Origin: JABDFW01 sp035550215
Lineage (GTDB): Bacteria > Bacteroidota > Bacteroidia > Chitinophagales > Chitinophagaceae
Direction of reading: 5' to 3'
Assembly: GCA_035550215.1 (NCBI GenBank)
Contig: DASZPM010000011.1
Coordinates: 1-64,000, forward strand
DNA length: 64,000 nt
The notes under the pieces are model-generated. The model had not been told where the DNA came from, did no database searches, and saw only the letters and a program-made list of their open reading frames with translations. A program made the translations under genes and the position numbers. Of the stretch, positions 53,097 to 61,846 are shown piece by piece. Within the stretch, counting starts at the first letter, position 1. Each line of letters begins with the position of its first letter.

Positions 53097-55133
53097 ATGC
53101 ATAAAATAGTAACTACTGGTGTTGTTTGTGCCATTGCAGCCATGTTTTTTGCAGGCTGTAGCACTGAAAGCAATAATACCTACCCGGTACTTAACCATAG
53201 CCAATTAGCAGCTCAATACTATGGGAGCGATACCGCCTGGTACCTTGCCAACATTCCTTTTTTTGAATGCTCTGACCAGCAGGTGCAGGATGTGTATTAT
53301 TACCGCTGGAAAATGTATAAGGCGCATATTCGCAGTGTTGGCGATAACCAGTACGTTATTACAGAGTTTATAAACCATGTACCATGGGACAGGGAGCCAT
53401 ATTGTACCATTGATGCAGCCACTATGCACCATATACATGAAGGCCGCTGGCTAAAAGACAGCCGGTATATGGACGGGTATATTAACAATATGATTGAAGG
53501 CGGCGGCGATAACCGGCACTACAGCGAAAGCATTGCGGATGCGGTATGGGCACGTTATCTCGTAAATGCAGATACAGCTTTTCTTGTAAGCCAGTTGGAC
53601 AGTATGATTCGCTTGTATAACGACTGGAACGATCATTATGATTCATCCAAACAACTTTATTATATTCCCGCCATGCCGGATGCAACCGAATATACCATTG
53701 CATCGGTAGATGCTTCTGGTGGCAAAGGAGGTTTTGACAGTGGTGATGCTTACAGGCCTACTATAAACAGCTATATGTTTGCAAACGCACGCGCTATTGC
53801 ACGCGTTGCCACGATTAAAGGCGATTCTGCAACAAGCAGGGAATATTCGGCCAAAGCAGAGGGCTTAAAAAAGCGCGTGCAAGATGATTTATGGAACACG
53901 AAACTACAGCACTTTACCGACAGGTTTAAGCAAAATAATCAATATGTACATTATTGGGATTTTATCAGGGGCCGCGAATTGGCGGGAATGATTCCCTGGT
54001 ATTTTAATCTTCCCGACGACACCCCAACTTTTAATGCTGCATGGAAACATGCCATTGATACAAGCCTGTTAAACGGGCCATACGGCTTTCGCACCAACGA
54101 ACCTTCGTACCAGTACTATTTCAAGCAAATGGTGTATTCATGGGGGCACAGGGGCAGCCAATGGAACGGGCCGAGCTGGCCTTACCAATCAAGCATGGTG
54201 CTTACCGGCATGGCTAACTTTTTAAACAACTACCGGCAGGATGTAATTACAAATTCCGACTACCTAAGCACATTACGGAAATATACAAGCCAGCATTACC
54301 TGCCGGATGGAAAAATAAACCTGGTGGAGAATTATGACCCTGACGAAGGGGGCCCTATTGTATATTATTACTGGAGTAACCACTATAACCACTCTTCTTA
54401 TAACGACCTTGTCATTACCGGCCTCTGCGGCATCCGCCCTTCAACCAGTGATACGCTTGTTGTTAACCCGCTTATAGATACTTCGGTTCATTATTTCTGC
54501 CTTGATGATGTATTGTACCACGGGCACCGTTTATCAGTCGTATATGATGACGATGGCAACAGGTACCATCTCGGCAAGGGCTTAAGTGTATTTGTGGATG
54601 GTAAAAAAGCGCCGCTATTACAAAAAGATGGCAAAACGGCCGTATTTGTTGGCAGCCCTCTCGTTATTAAAACGCCAAAACAGCCGGTTAATTATGCGCT
54701 GAATATTTACCATAAGGGTTATCCCACACCATCTGCTTCTATCAACGCCACACCGGATACATCGCTTTACCAGGCAATAGACGGCCGGATTTGGTATTTT
54801 ACCGAAATAACCAACCGGTGGACAACATTCAGCAGCCCTGTTACCGACACCGACTGGTACGCCGTTGATTTTGGCGCGCCGCACGATATAGATAGCGTAA
54901 AAATTTACTTAATGGGTGATGGAATAATATACGGGCCGCCGGCTACCTACACTATTGATTATTACAGCAACGGCCAATGGCTGCCTGTAAAAATGAAAAA
55001 GCAAAAGCCCGCAAAACCGGTAGCCAATACCGTAAATACAGAAGTATTTGATAAAGTAAATACTACGCGCATAAGAGTAAACTTTACGCACCCGTCGCGT
55101 GCCACAGCGGTAACAGAATTGGAGTGTTATTGA
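53097..55133 (+). CDS. Lipoprotein glycoside hydrolase (MGH1-like) with C-terminal discoidin-like domain
   Basis: 678 residues. A lipoprotein signal ends MFFAGC (lipobox Cys). Residues about 50-450 form a six-hairpin (alpha/alpha)6 fold resembling the mannosylglycerate-hydrolase/GH63-like group: NHVPWDREPY, EGGGDNRHYSESIADAVWARY, SWGHRGSQWNGPSWPY and NHYNHSSYNDLVITGL. Residues about 540-678 look like an F5/8 type C (discoidin) carbohydrate-binding domain: DWYAVDFGAPHDIDSVKIYL, then VNTTRIRVNFTH. It is likely anchored at the outer membrane to cut a glycan. The divergent symporter may import the product. Confidence 0.75.
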   Translation: MHKIVTTGVVCAIAAMFFAGCSTESNNTYPVLNHSQLAAQYYGSDTAWYLANIPFFECSDQQVQDVYYYRWKMYKAHIRSVGDNQYVITEFINHVPWDREPYCTIDAATMHHIHEGRWLKDSRYMDGYINNMIEGGGDNRHYSESIADAVWARYLVNADTAFLVSQLDSMIRLYNDWNDHYDSSKQLYYIPAMPDATEYTIASVDASGGKGGFDSGDAYRPTINSYMFANARAIARVATIKGDSATSREYSAKAEGLKKRVQDDLWNTKLQHFTDRFKQNNQYVHYWDFIRGRELAGMIPWYFNLPDDTPTFNAAWKHAIDTSLLNGPYGFRTNEPSYQYYFKQMVYSWGHRGSQWNGPSWPYQSSMVLTGMANFLNNYRQDVITNSDYLSTLRKYTSQHYLPDGKINLVENYDPDEGGPIVYYYWSNHYNHSSYNDLVITGLCGIRPSTSDTLVVNPLIDTSVHYFCLDDVLYHGHRLSVVYDDDGNRYHLGKGLSVFVDGKKAPLLQKDGKTAVFVGSPLVIKTPKQPVNYALNIYHKGYPTPSASINATPDTSLYQAIDGRIWYFTEITNRWTTFSSPVTDTDWYAVDFGAPHDIDSVKIYLMGDGIIYGPPATYTIDYYSNGQWLPVKMKKQKPAKPVANTVNTEVFDKVNTTRIRVNFTHPSRATAVTELECY

Positions 55134-55162
55134 GCACAGCAGATCAACTTATAAAGCCGCCG

Positions 55163-55906
55163 TTATGCCGCCCCGCCGTTTAATATAGGCGAATGTGAGA
55201 TATAATATTTATCCGGGCTGTACATAAAGAGGCAACTGCCGTCTTTGATTGTGTTAATAATGGGCTTATACATATTGGGCGGTACTGCGGGGCAGCCTTC
55301 GCTTCTCCCGATGTAGCCCTGCTGCCGTATAAAGTTTTCCGTTACATAGTTAGCGCAATGCATAACAATGCCGCGGTTTAAGGCATTATCGTTTATGCCC
55401 TGCTCCTCTCCTTCCAGCCTGAGAGAATACCCGTGCTTGCCCTTGTATGTATTGGAGGTAACATAAAACCCCAGGCTGCTTTTAAAGCTGTTGGGAGCAT
55501 TGGAAAACTCGTCTGCCATAAGCTTGCCTGAGTTTCTGCCATGCGATACGTAGGTATTAAATAATAATGCTGCATTATTCAAGTCAATAACAAACAACCT
55601 TTTTACAGAAGATGGCAGTGTGAAATCAACAATCGACAATATGCCCGCATTTCTTAGTTTACCCTGTGAAAGAAGGTAATTATAGCCTTCAAGCGCATCA
55701 ATAAAGGCTTCGCGGGAAAGATTAGGCACATTAAGATGCAGGCTGTCATAAATTGCTGCATATTTACTAACCATGCTCACATTGGTGTGGGTTACTACTG
55801 CTTTTACGGTTTCGTGGTTTGCCTTTGTCGGGATAAAGGACAGCTGTAGCCCAAGCACTGCCGCTACTGCTGCAATGGATACAAGTTTCAACGCTTTTTT
55901 TATCAT
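55163..55906 (-). CDS. Murein L,D-transpeptidase-like protein (YkuD_2 family)
   Basis: 247 residues. N-terminal hydrophobic leader 1-25. The C-terminal half holds IVMHCANYVTE and GYIGRSEGCPAVPP, the His and Cys of the L,D-transpeptidase/YkuD_2 catalytic site. YVSHGRNSG precedes it. It may remodel peptidoglycan cross-links or outer-membrane anchoring. Convergent with the glycosidase gene. Confidence 0.85.
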   Translation of the reverse strand: MIKKALKLVSIAAVAAVLGLQLSFIPTKANHETVKAVVTHTNVSMVSKYAAIYDSLHLNVPNLSREAFIDALEGYNYLLSQGKLRNAGILSIVDFTLPSSVKRLFVIDLNNAALLFNTYVSHGRNSGKLMADEFSNAPNSFKSSLGFYVTSNTYKGKHGYSLRLEGEEQGINDNALNRGIVMHCANYVTENFIRQQGYIGRSEGCPAVPPNMYKPIINTIKDGSCLFMYSPDKYYISHSPILNGGAA

Positions 55907-56270
55907 TCTCTTTCACATTTCTTAGTTAATAAAAAGCAGTATGGTTTACCTTGGAAATTAATACCGGACCTGGTATTTACTTAAAGAATAGCAAAGTTAC
56001 CAACCTTTTCTTTTCAAGACTTTTAAAAAAACCTTTAATTTATTAATGGCTTGTTAACTAACCTGCCTTGTATATATAAATATTGTAATGTTTAAACAGT
56101 AATCACTACGTTTTTTTTTCAATAAACACCTAAAAGCAAGCAATGTTTTACACGCAATAATATTTTTATCCAGTTGAGTATTTTATAAACCGCCCGGTTT
56201 CTTGTAACGTATATAGCAATAATTCTGTCTTTCTATTTATACATCTGCATGCCGGTGAATGCCGGCATTT
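55907..56270. other. AT-rich intergenic region
   Basis: No gene. A minus-strand box TAACTTTG (plus positions 55992-55999) fits TAnnTTTG and may be the promoter of the transpeptidase-like gene; a TTG upstream is only 15 nt from it. The remainder is AT-rich with no clear structure. Confidence 0.45.
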
Positions 56271-57539
56271 TTATAGTGCAAGCGCAAGTATTTTTTCTGC
56301 AGCCAGCCTTCCGCTTACCAAAGCCGCCTCAACGGTGCCTGGGTGTGGTCCATCATATATTGCCTCACCTGCAAAAAACAGGGTGTTTTCAACAGGTGTG
56401 GCTAGTACGGCGAGCGCTTTTTTTGTAGCCGGGGTAGCATAACTGTATGCACCCACGCTATAAGGATTGTTGCCCCAGTTAAACACTTTGGCAGCGACAA
56501 GCTCCTTTTCCATTTCACTTAATTGCACCCCAAAAATTGAACAAAGCGATTGTAAAGAATGTTGCAAAATAACCTCGTCGGGTGTATCCCTTAAAGCAGT
56601 CGCCTTTGGGCCGCCCAACCACCCGGTAAGCGTATTGTCGCCGCCCGGAAACTGTGTCCACCACACAGGCATCCATTCACTGCTCAATATAAAGCCCGCG
56701 TTCTTCTTATGCTTCTCCCAAAACCTGGTATTAAATTCAAGTATCACTTTTACAACGTCACCATAACCAATGCCATTGGCTGCCCCGGTATAAGCAGGCA
56801 GCAATGGCATAAAATTTATTCCATTCGGGCTATCTGCCGCTTTCAGCATGGCAACAGGCACAGTAATAATTACTTTATCAGCAATATATTCCCGGCCACC
56901 GGCAAGCACAGTTACGTGCCCTGCACGCCAGTTAATTTGTTTAACAATACAGTTTGTTTTAATAACGCAATCGTTCTTTCTGCAAACCTCCGCAAGGTAG
57001 TTTATCAACTGCCCGTAACCGCCATCAATACGGTATTGCGGGCCTTCATGCTCCCATTCGTCCCGCAGCATAAATACGCTCACTTTTGCTGGGTCCGCCA
57101 CGTCAAAACCTTCTGCAAATGCCCTTACCTGGTTACGCAGGCGTAAATAAGCGTCCCCTGGAAAATATTCTTCCAAAAAATTCTGCAGGGTCGTATCCGT
57201 TTCCAGCTCATCCATTTTTTGGGTAAGCTTATCCCACCCGTCAACTTCTTCCTCTTCTTCTACCCAGCGGCCATTATTCGAACGATACATTTTACCACCC
57301 GTGCGGGTGTAACCAATACCGGCCTCTTTTAGTAATGCGAATGTTTCAGGCACATCCCCATGTATAAACTCCGCACCGGCTTCTACCGGCGTTCTGAAAT
57401 CCCCAATTATGGTATGCATTCTTCCGCCCAGCCGCGTATTTGCTTCCAGTATTGTTACCTTATGGCCGTGTGCGGTTAATATTTTGGCTGCCATTAGTCC
57501 GGCAGCCCCACCCCCTGCTACGATGATTGATTGTGCCAT
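56271..57539 (-). CDS. FAD-dependent amine oxidase-like protein
   Basis: 422 residues. The FAD-binding N-terminus is IIVAGGGAAGLMAAKIL followed by LEANTRLGGRMHT, the GG doublet motif of flavin monoamine oxidases. The C-terminal FAD motif is LFFAGEAIYDGPHPGTVEAAL. It oxidises an amine or performs a related flavin reaction; no signal peptide. Substrate not known. Confidence 0.88.
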   Translation of the reverse strand: MAQSIIVAGGGAAGLMAAKILTAHGHKVTILEANTRLGGRMHTIIGDFRTPVEAGAEFIHGDVPETFALLKEAGIGYTRTGGKMYRSNNGRWVEEEEEVDGWDKLTQKMDELETDTTLQNFLEEYFPGDAYLRLRNQVRAFAEGFDVADPAKVSVFMLRDEWEHEGPQYRIDGGYGQLINYLAEVCRKNDCVIKTNCIVKQINWRAGHVTVLAGGREYIADKVIITVPVAMLKAADSPNGINFMPLLPAYTGAANGIGYGDVVKVILEFNTRFWEKHKKNAGFILSSEWMPVWWTQFPGGDNTLTGWLGGPKATALRDTPDEVILQHSLQSLCSIFGVQLSEMEKELVAAKVFNWGNNPYSVGAYSYATPATKKALAVLATPVENTLFFAGEAIYDGPHPGTVEAALVSGRLAAEKILALAL

Positions 57540-57631
57540 TGTTTTGCATTACAACAGCAATATTAAACAAGGGTTTGGTATAACTCTTGTAAATTTTATG
57601 GAGATTACTTAACCATAAAAACGATTTTATT

Positions 57632-57781
57632 ATGATACGTAAATTGAAATCAGGCGAGTACAGGCTTTATTCAAGAAAAGTTGATGCAAAAACGCACAAA
57701 CGTAAAAACCTCGGTACGTTTAATTCATTAGAAGCCGCTAAAAAACATGAGCGGGAAATACAGTATTTTAAAAGGCATTAG
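57632..57781 (+). CDS. 49-residue conserved small basic protein
   Basis: ATG at 57632 to TAG at 57781. The product begins MIRKLKSGEYRLYSRKVD, has KRKNLGTFNSLEAAKKHE in the middle and ends EIQYFKRH, which I recognise as a small conserved bacterial protein of about 50 residues with no known role. It is very basic and could bind nucleic acid. It is divergent from the amine oxidase gene and lies before a putative small-RNA unit. Confidence 0.75.
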   Translation: MIRKLKSGEYRLYSRKVDAKTHKRKNLGTFNSLEAAKKHEREIQYFKRH

Positions 57782-57885
57782 CGCCCTGTTTATAACCCAG
57801 CATTTTACCTGCTTTTGCCTGTGCAAAACCCTGTTTTTTCCTGCTTTTATGGTGTGAAACAAGTGCGCAACAAAAGGGTAAAAAA

Positions 57886-57918
57886 TTTGGAAAACGAAGA
57901 GCGGCGATAGTATCTTTA
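57886..57918 (+). promoter_or_regulatory. Candidate promoter of a small transcript
   Basis: TTTG (57886-57889), 21 nt, then TATCTTTA (57911-57918), one base from TAnnTTTG. No sizeable coding frame follows before the terminator at 58115-58147. Confidence 0.45.
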
Positions 57919-57924
57919 GTTCAC

Positions 57925-58147
57925 AATTGAAAGAAATATAAATCAAACGGATGAATGCAAATGAGTCCTGAGATGCATGTAGATTTCAAAAGACAAAAGC
58001 ATCGGGTTTGGTAAGAAGGCTGTAATGAGCAATCAAGAACGGCCGGATTACAGGGCTTGGTGCTTTTTGTTTTGGTAAATTGTTCAAAATAACCGTTTTT
58101 AATAACATCCTGGCAAAAACCCCGGCACAAATTTGTCCGGGGTTTTT
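57925..58147 (+). ncRNA. Candidate small RNA of about 220 nt
   Basis: The stretch runs from a promoter-like site to a strong terminator and has no good protein frame: only micro-ORFs such as MNANES at about 57951, MHVDFKRQKHRVW at about 57975 and MSNQERPDYRAW... at 58025. Start and end positions are estimates. I do not recognise an RNA family. Alternatives are a leader peptide unit, or simply a long 3' region of the small-protein gene. Confidence 0.35.
58115..58147. terminator. Strong terminator hairpin
   Basis: AAAAACCCCGG (58115-58125) pairs with CCGGGGTTTTT (58137-58147), and the inner ACAAATTTGT is self-complementary with one bulged C. It is followed by ATTTTTC on the plus strand and preceded by a T/A-rich stretch that would serve the minus strand, so it may also end the GH77 gene. 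Confidence 0.85.
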
Positions 58148-58172
58148 ATTTTTCAAACAAGTTTAACTGCTT

Positions 58173-61100
58173 TTATACTCTTCCGCTTGCTTTTATACTG
58201 TTATATAGCCCGATATTAAATTCATCCGCTTCTAAAAGCTTTTCAAGCGTTATGTGCATGCGGTAGCGCCAATAATATTTTGGTATAGCGGGTACATTTA
58301 TGCGTTCTTCATGCGGATCTGGCCTGCGGATGTCTTTATCTGTTCCTAATATATCCTGTACCTGAAAAATGCTCCACATTGCAGGGGAATAAAGGTGCTG
58401 GGCGACAATAGCCTTGTTTATCCACGCTTCACAAAAATAGGGAGCGTTGCCCCACTGGCCCAGTTCGTAATTATAAAACTGCTGCGTTTTATTGCGGTCC
58501 TCTTCCCACCAGCCGCGTATAGTGCTCATATCATGTGTTGAGGGGGTTACAACCGCCAGGTACGGCGCATCTGCAGGGTGAAAGAAGCTGCGGGTGGAGT
58601 CTTTAGGCATCCTTTGAATTTCGAGGCTTAAAAGCCCAAGTTGGCGCATCACATCAGGTACGCAGGCTGGTACCAGGCCGAGGTCTTCCCCGCAAACAAG
58701 CATATTAGTTACGCGTTTCAATTCCGGTAAAGTTTGTAACGCCTTTTGTTTCCAGAATTCATCCTGCCTCCTGAAAAAATAGTTTACATATAATTCGCGT
58801 AGCTGTTGCTGGGTACCGCCCTCCAGGTTTTTGAAAGATGATGTCCCTTCCGCCCCAAAACGGAAATGGAACAGCTTTCCTTCCGAGCCTTCTACCTCAA
58901 ACAGGATAACATTGGATATAATATCGAACAGGGCCTGCTTAAGCCATTGGTTATGAGAGGTGTTTTCTTCGTCAGCGAAATACTCCTCTACCTTTCTTTG
59001 GGTATCAAAAGCAGCCTTCAAACTGTAATTGCCGAAGCCATTATAATTAAGGAAAGTTTCTTTTACATAACCTTGCTGGTCACCAAAAACATCGCCTAAT
59101 ACCTTATCCGTTATGTAGGGTTTGCAATACCTGTTTTGGTCAAACCAAATTCCTTTTTCATCAAACTCAACCCGGTAAACAGGTATGGCCGGTTCAAAAT
59201 GTCCCATAATGCCTTCCACGGAATGCACCGGTATGCTCCAGATACGAAAAAAGCCCAGTACATGGTCAATCCTGAAAGCATCAAAGTAATAACTCATCTG
59301 CTCAAACCGCTGTTTCCACCATGCAAACTCGCTTTCGCGCATTTTGTCCCAATTATAGGTTGGAAAACTCCAGTTTTGGCCTTTTACGGCAAAATCGTCC
59401 GGCGGTGCGCCCGCCTGCATATCCATGTGGTACAATTCAGGGTTTTGCCAGGCATCGGCGCCATTCCGGTAAACTCCAATGGGTATGTCCCCCTTTACAA
59501 TTACCCCATTGTTATGGGCGTATTGCGCTGCCTCCTTAAGCTGCACATGCAGGTGGTATTGCACAAAAAAGTAAATAGCAATATCATCATAAGCAGGTGA
59601 AGCAAGGTCTAAAAGTGACTTTATCGCTGCAGCGTCGTATTTTTTGTACTCAGGCCATTTATTAAAATCTGCTGTTTTATGTTTATCCCGCAGGTAGCAG
59701 AATGCAGCATACGGCACCAGCCAGTGTTCGTTTTGCTTGAAGAACTGCTGGTAGTCGTCAGAAGCAAACAGGGCTATTTTTTGTAAAGGATATACCTGGT
59801 GCAGAATGCTCCATTTTAAAGCATTAACGGCTTCATAATCAACCGAATCAAGGTTATTTAATTTTTCCTTTTCAGCCTCAAGTCCCTGTAAAAGATGTTT
59901 GTTCTTTTCATGTACCACATTTTCAAGATGCAGGTACATGGGGTGCAGCGCAAAAGCCGAAATAGCAGCATAAGGGTAACTGTCTGTCCATGTATGTGTT
60001 GCCGTAGTATCGTTTACCGGCAGCACCTGTATTAGTTTCAGGCCTGTTTTCTTTGCCCAGTCAACCAGCAGGTTTATATCGGCAAATTCGCCTACACCAC
60101 AACTATTATTTGTACGCAGGCTAAAAACAGGTACGGCAACTCCAGCCCCTTTCCAGGTATTATTGGGTAAAATAGCAAAGCCATCATTAACAATGGTTTG
60201 CCGGTTTTTGGCGCTTCCGTTAAAAAGCATACGGTTGTTGCCGCCTTCATATTCCGTAATGGCAGACTTTTCTATATCATACACTGCGTATTTATACATA
60301 ATGGGCAGTACGGCATCTGACAGGTCAAGTTTCACGCTAAAAAAATCTTCCTCCGGCTGCCTGGCCAGCAATATAGTTTTGGCCGCATTCCAGTTTCCCA
60401 GTTCGTTTCCACTTCCGGTAATGCATAATGTTTCCCCTTTTGACAGTAATGGCGCTTTTACCTTAAATATGTGAGTAGTGTTTTTAGCAGCTTTTGTTTT
60501 TATCTCTGTATAGTTATTCTTAAGCAGCACCTGCTTAAAGGGCTCTGTATAGAACGCATTTTCAAAGTAGCCCGCAAAATTCCAGGCGTCAGCAATAAAA
60601 ACCTCGGTAGTTTTTACAATGCCGGGCAGCAAAACTTTATCTGCACCCCAATCAAAGCTTACAATACCGTCTTCGTAACGGATGAAATAATTATAGGTAA
60701 TACCCTCTGCAGGTATTGTTGACCTGTCAATATTAATGGTAACTGTCCAAAGCTCGTTGTTCAGGTATTTCATAGGAAGCGCCCTGGCCAAATCTTTATT
60801 GCCGAATATTTCGTGGTTGCCTGTAATATGGAGCGTTTGCCCGAATTTAGTATGGAACTTTAGCTGGAAAGTTATCTCGGCTGTGACAGAAGCTGTTTTT
60901 TTACGCGATGGCTTTTCTGCAACAGGGGCGGTACTAACCGCTTCTCCATCAGCCACTTTTTGTTTTTTAGGCGCACCCTTTTTGGGGGCCGCTTTTTTTG
61001 AAGTTGTTTTTTTTGCAGCAGCCTTTTTGCCGGTGGCTTCAGCAGCGGCTTTTTTTGCTTTTGGCGTTTTCGGCTTGTCAGCAGGAGTCCCGGATTCTTC

Positions 61101-61244
61101 ACTTATATTCGCGTCCGCAGGTTTGCGGGTTTTCCTGGTTTTTGTTGTTTTTTCAGTGCTAACATGATTGCCATTAAGGGTGCCGTTGCCGGTAACCTCA
61201 ACAGTTCCCTGTTCAGTATTAAGTTTTTCAGTCGCCAAAATCAT
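58173..61244 (-). CDS. malQ: 4-alpha-glucanotransferase (GH77) with two CBM20 domains and a histone-H1-like tail
   Basis: 1023 residues. Residues about 1-120 are low complexity and basic (AKKAAAEATGKKAAAKKTTS), like histone H1/AlgP tails, with no signal peptide. Residues about 121-240 and 255-370 are two CBM20 starch-binding domains (LHITGNHEIFGN and LCITGSGNELGNW). From about 375 the GH77 fold follows: NNSCGVGEFADINLLVDWA, FRIDHVLGFFRIW with the nucleophile Asp, VCGEDLGLVP with the acid/base Glu and STHDMSTIRGWW with the third acidic residue. Such plant DPE2-like enzymes transfer maltosyl or glucosyl units between glycogen, starch and free sugars. The basic tail is unusual for this family. 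Confidence 0.88.
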   Translation of the reverse strand: MILATEKLNTEQGTVEVTGNGTLNGNHVSTEKTTKTRKTRKPADANISEESGTPADKPKTPKAKKAAAEATGKKAAAKKTTSKKAAPKKGAPKKQKVADGEAVSTAPVAEKPSRKKTASVTAEITFQLKFHTKFGQTLHITGNHEIFGNKDLARALPMKYLNNELWTVTINIDRSTIPAEGITYNYFIRYEDGIVSFDWGADKVLLPGIVKTTEVFIADAWNFAGYFENAFYTEPFKQVLLKNNYTEIKTKAAKNTTHIFKVKAPLLSKGETLCITGSGNELGNWNAAKTILLARQPEEDFFSVKLDLSDAVLPIMYKYAVYDIEKSAITEYEGGNNRMLFNGSAKNRQTIVNDGFAILPNNTWKGAGVAVPVFSLRTNNSCGVGEFADINLLVDWAKKTGLKLIQVLPVNDTTATHTWTDSYPYAAISAFALHPMYLHLENVVHEKNKHLLQGLEAEKEKLNNLDSVDYEAVNALKWSILHQVYPLQKIALFASDDYQQFFKQNEHWLVPYAAFCYLRDKHKTADFNKWPEYKKYDAAAIKSLLDLASPAYDDIAIYFFVQYHLHVQLKEAAQYAHNNGVIVKGDIPIGVYRNGADAWQNPELYHMDMQAGAPPDDFAVKGQNWSFPTYNWDKMRESEFAWWKQRFEQMSYYFDAFRIDHVLGFFRIWSIPVHSVEGIMGHFEPAIPVYRVEFDEKGIWFDQNRYCKPYITDKVLGDVFGDQQGYVKETFLNYNGFGNYSLKAAFDTQRKVEEYFADEENTSHNQWLKQALFDIISNVILFEVEGSEGKLFHFRFGAEGTSSFKNLEGGTQQQLRELYVNYFFRRQDEFWKQKALQTLPELKRVTNMLVCGEDLGLVPACVPDVMRQLGLLSLEIQRMPKDSTRSFFHPADAPYLAVVTPSTHDMSTIRGWWEEDRNKTQQFYNYELGQWGNAPYFCEAWINKAIVAQHLYSPAMWSIFQVQDILGTDKDIRRPDPHEERINVPAIPKYYWRYRMHITLEKLLEADEFNIGLYNSIKASGRV

Positions 61245-61846
61245 ATAATTTTAAAAGTGTGCGAATGTAGAAAGAAATAACCTTTTAAAAGATTGTATCC
61301 CGGGTTTTGCCCAAATTATTTGATATTTTATCCCCCGGGGCTTTTAATATTAGAAATTCTAAAATTTTCAATGAACAATCTTGATGTGGTTAAAGGGGTA
61401 TAAACACAGGCACATAAGCTGTTTCTATCCATTTTTTTCATATAGCAGGCCGTTTTGGGTTAACAAAACATATAACCAGAAGCATTTGGGCAATAAAAGT
61501 AAGTAATGTGTAATTAATACACAAATCTTATTGAAAAAACTTTAAAGAGTTTTCATATAAAATTTTGAGTTGCAGAAATAGAAATAATTGCTAAACGGGT
61601 TGCATATATTTAGCCGGGGCTCTATTTTCCACAATACTAAGTTTTTTGTTAGAAAGAAGCCTGCAGCGTGAAAAAAAATTCCCTATTAACATTTTGTACC
61701 CATTAAATTATCAATTTATACCTATGCCTTAACATTTTAGCCCTAACTGATAAACAATATACTCCCCTGGCTTTTTTCGCCTGCTTCTAATTTAGATTAT
61801 TGTAAAAAACAACTTGTTACACCGCTTTTAACTAACGCTTTTTGCC
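61245..61846. other. Divergent intergenic region between the GH77 and GH31 genes
   Basis: 600 nt without a gene, strongly AT-rich. TATATTTA (61604-61611) is close to a -7 box for the plus strand, but with no well-placed -33. No clear operator, riboswitch or hairpin was seen. Confidence 0.45.

Noticed and set aside
57728..58130. Two minus-strand frames of about 70 codons
   Set aside because: They are antisense to the small conserved protein and the small-RNA candidate and show no family-like features.
60872..61102. Lys-rich frame of 76 codons on the minus strand
   Set aside because: It is an out-of-frame shadow of the repetitive Lys-Ala tail of the GH77 gene.
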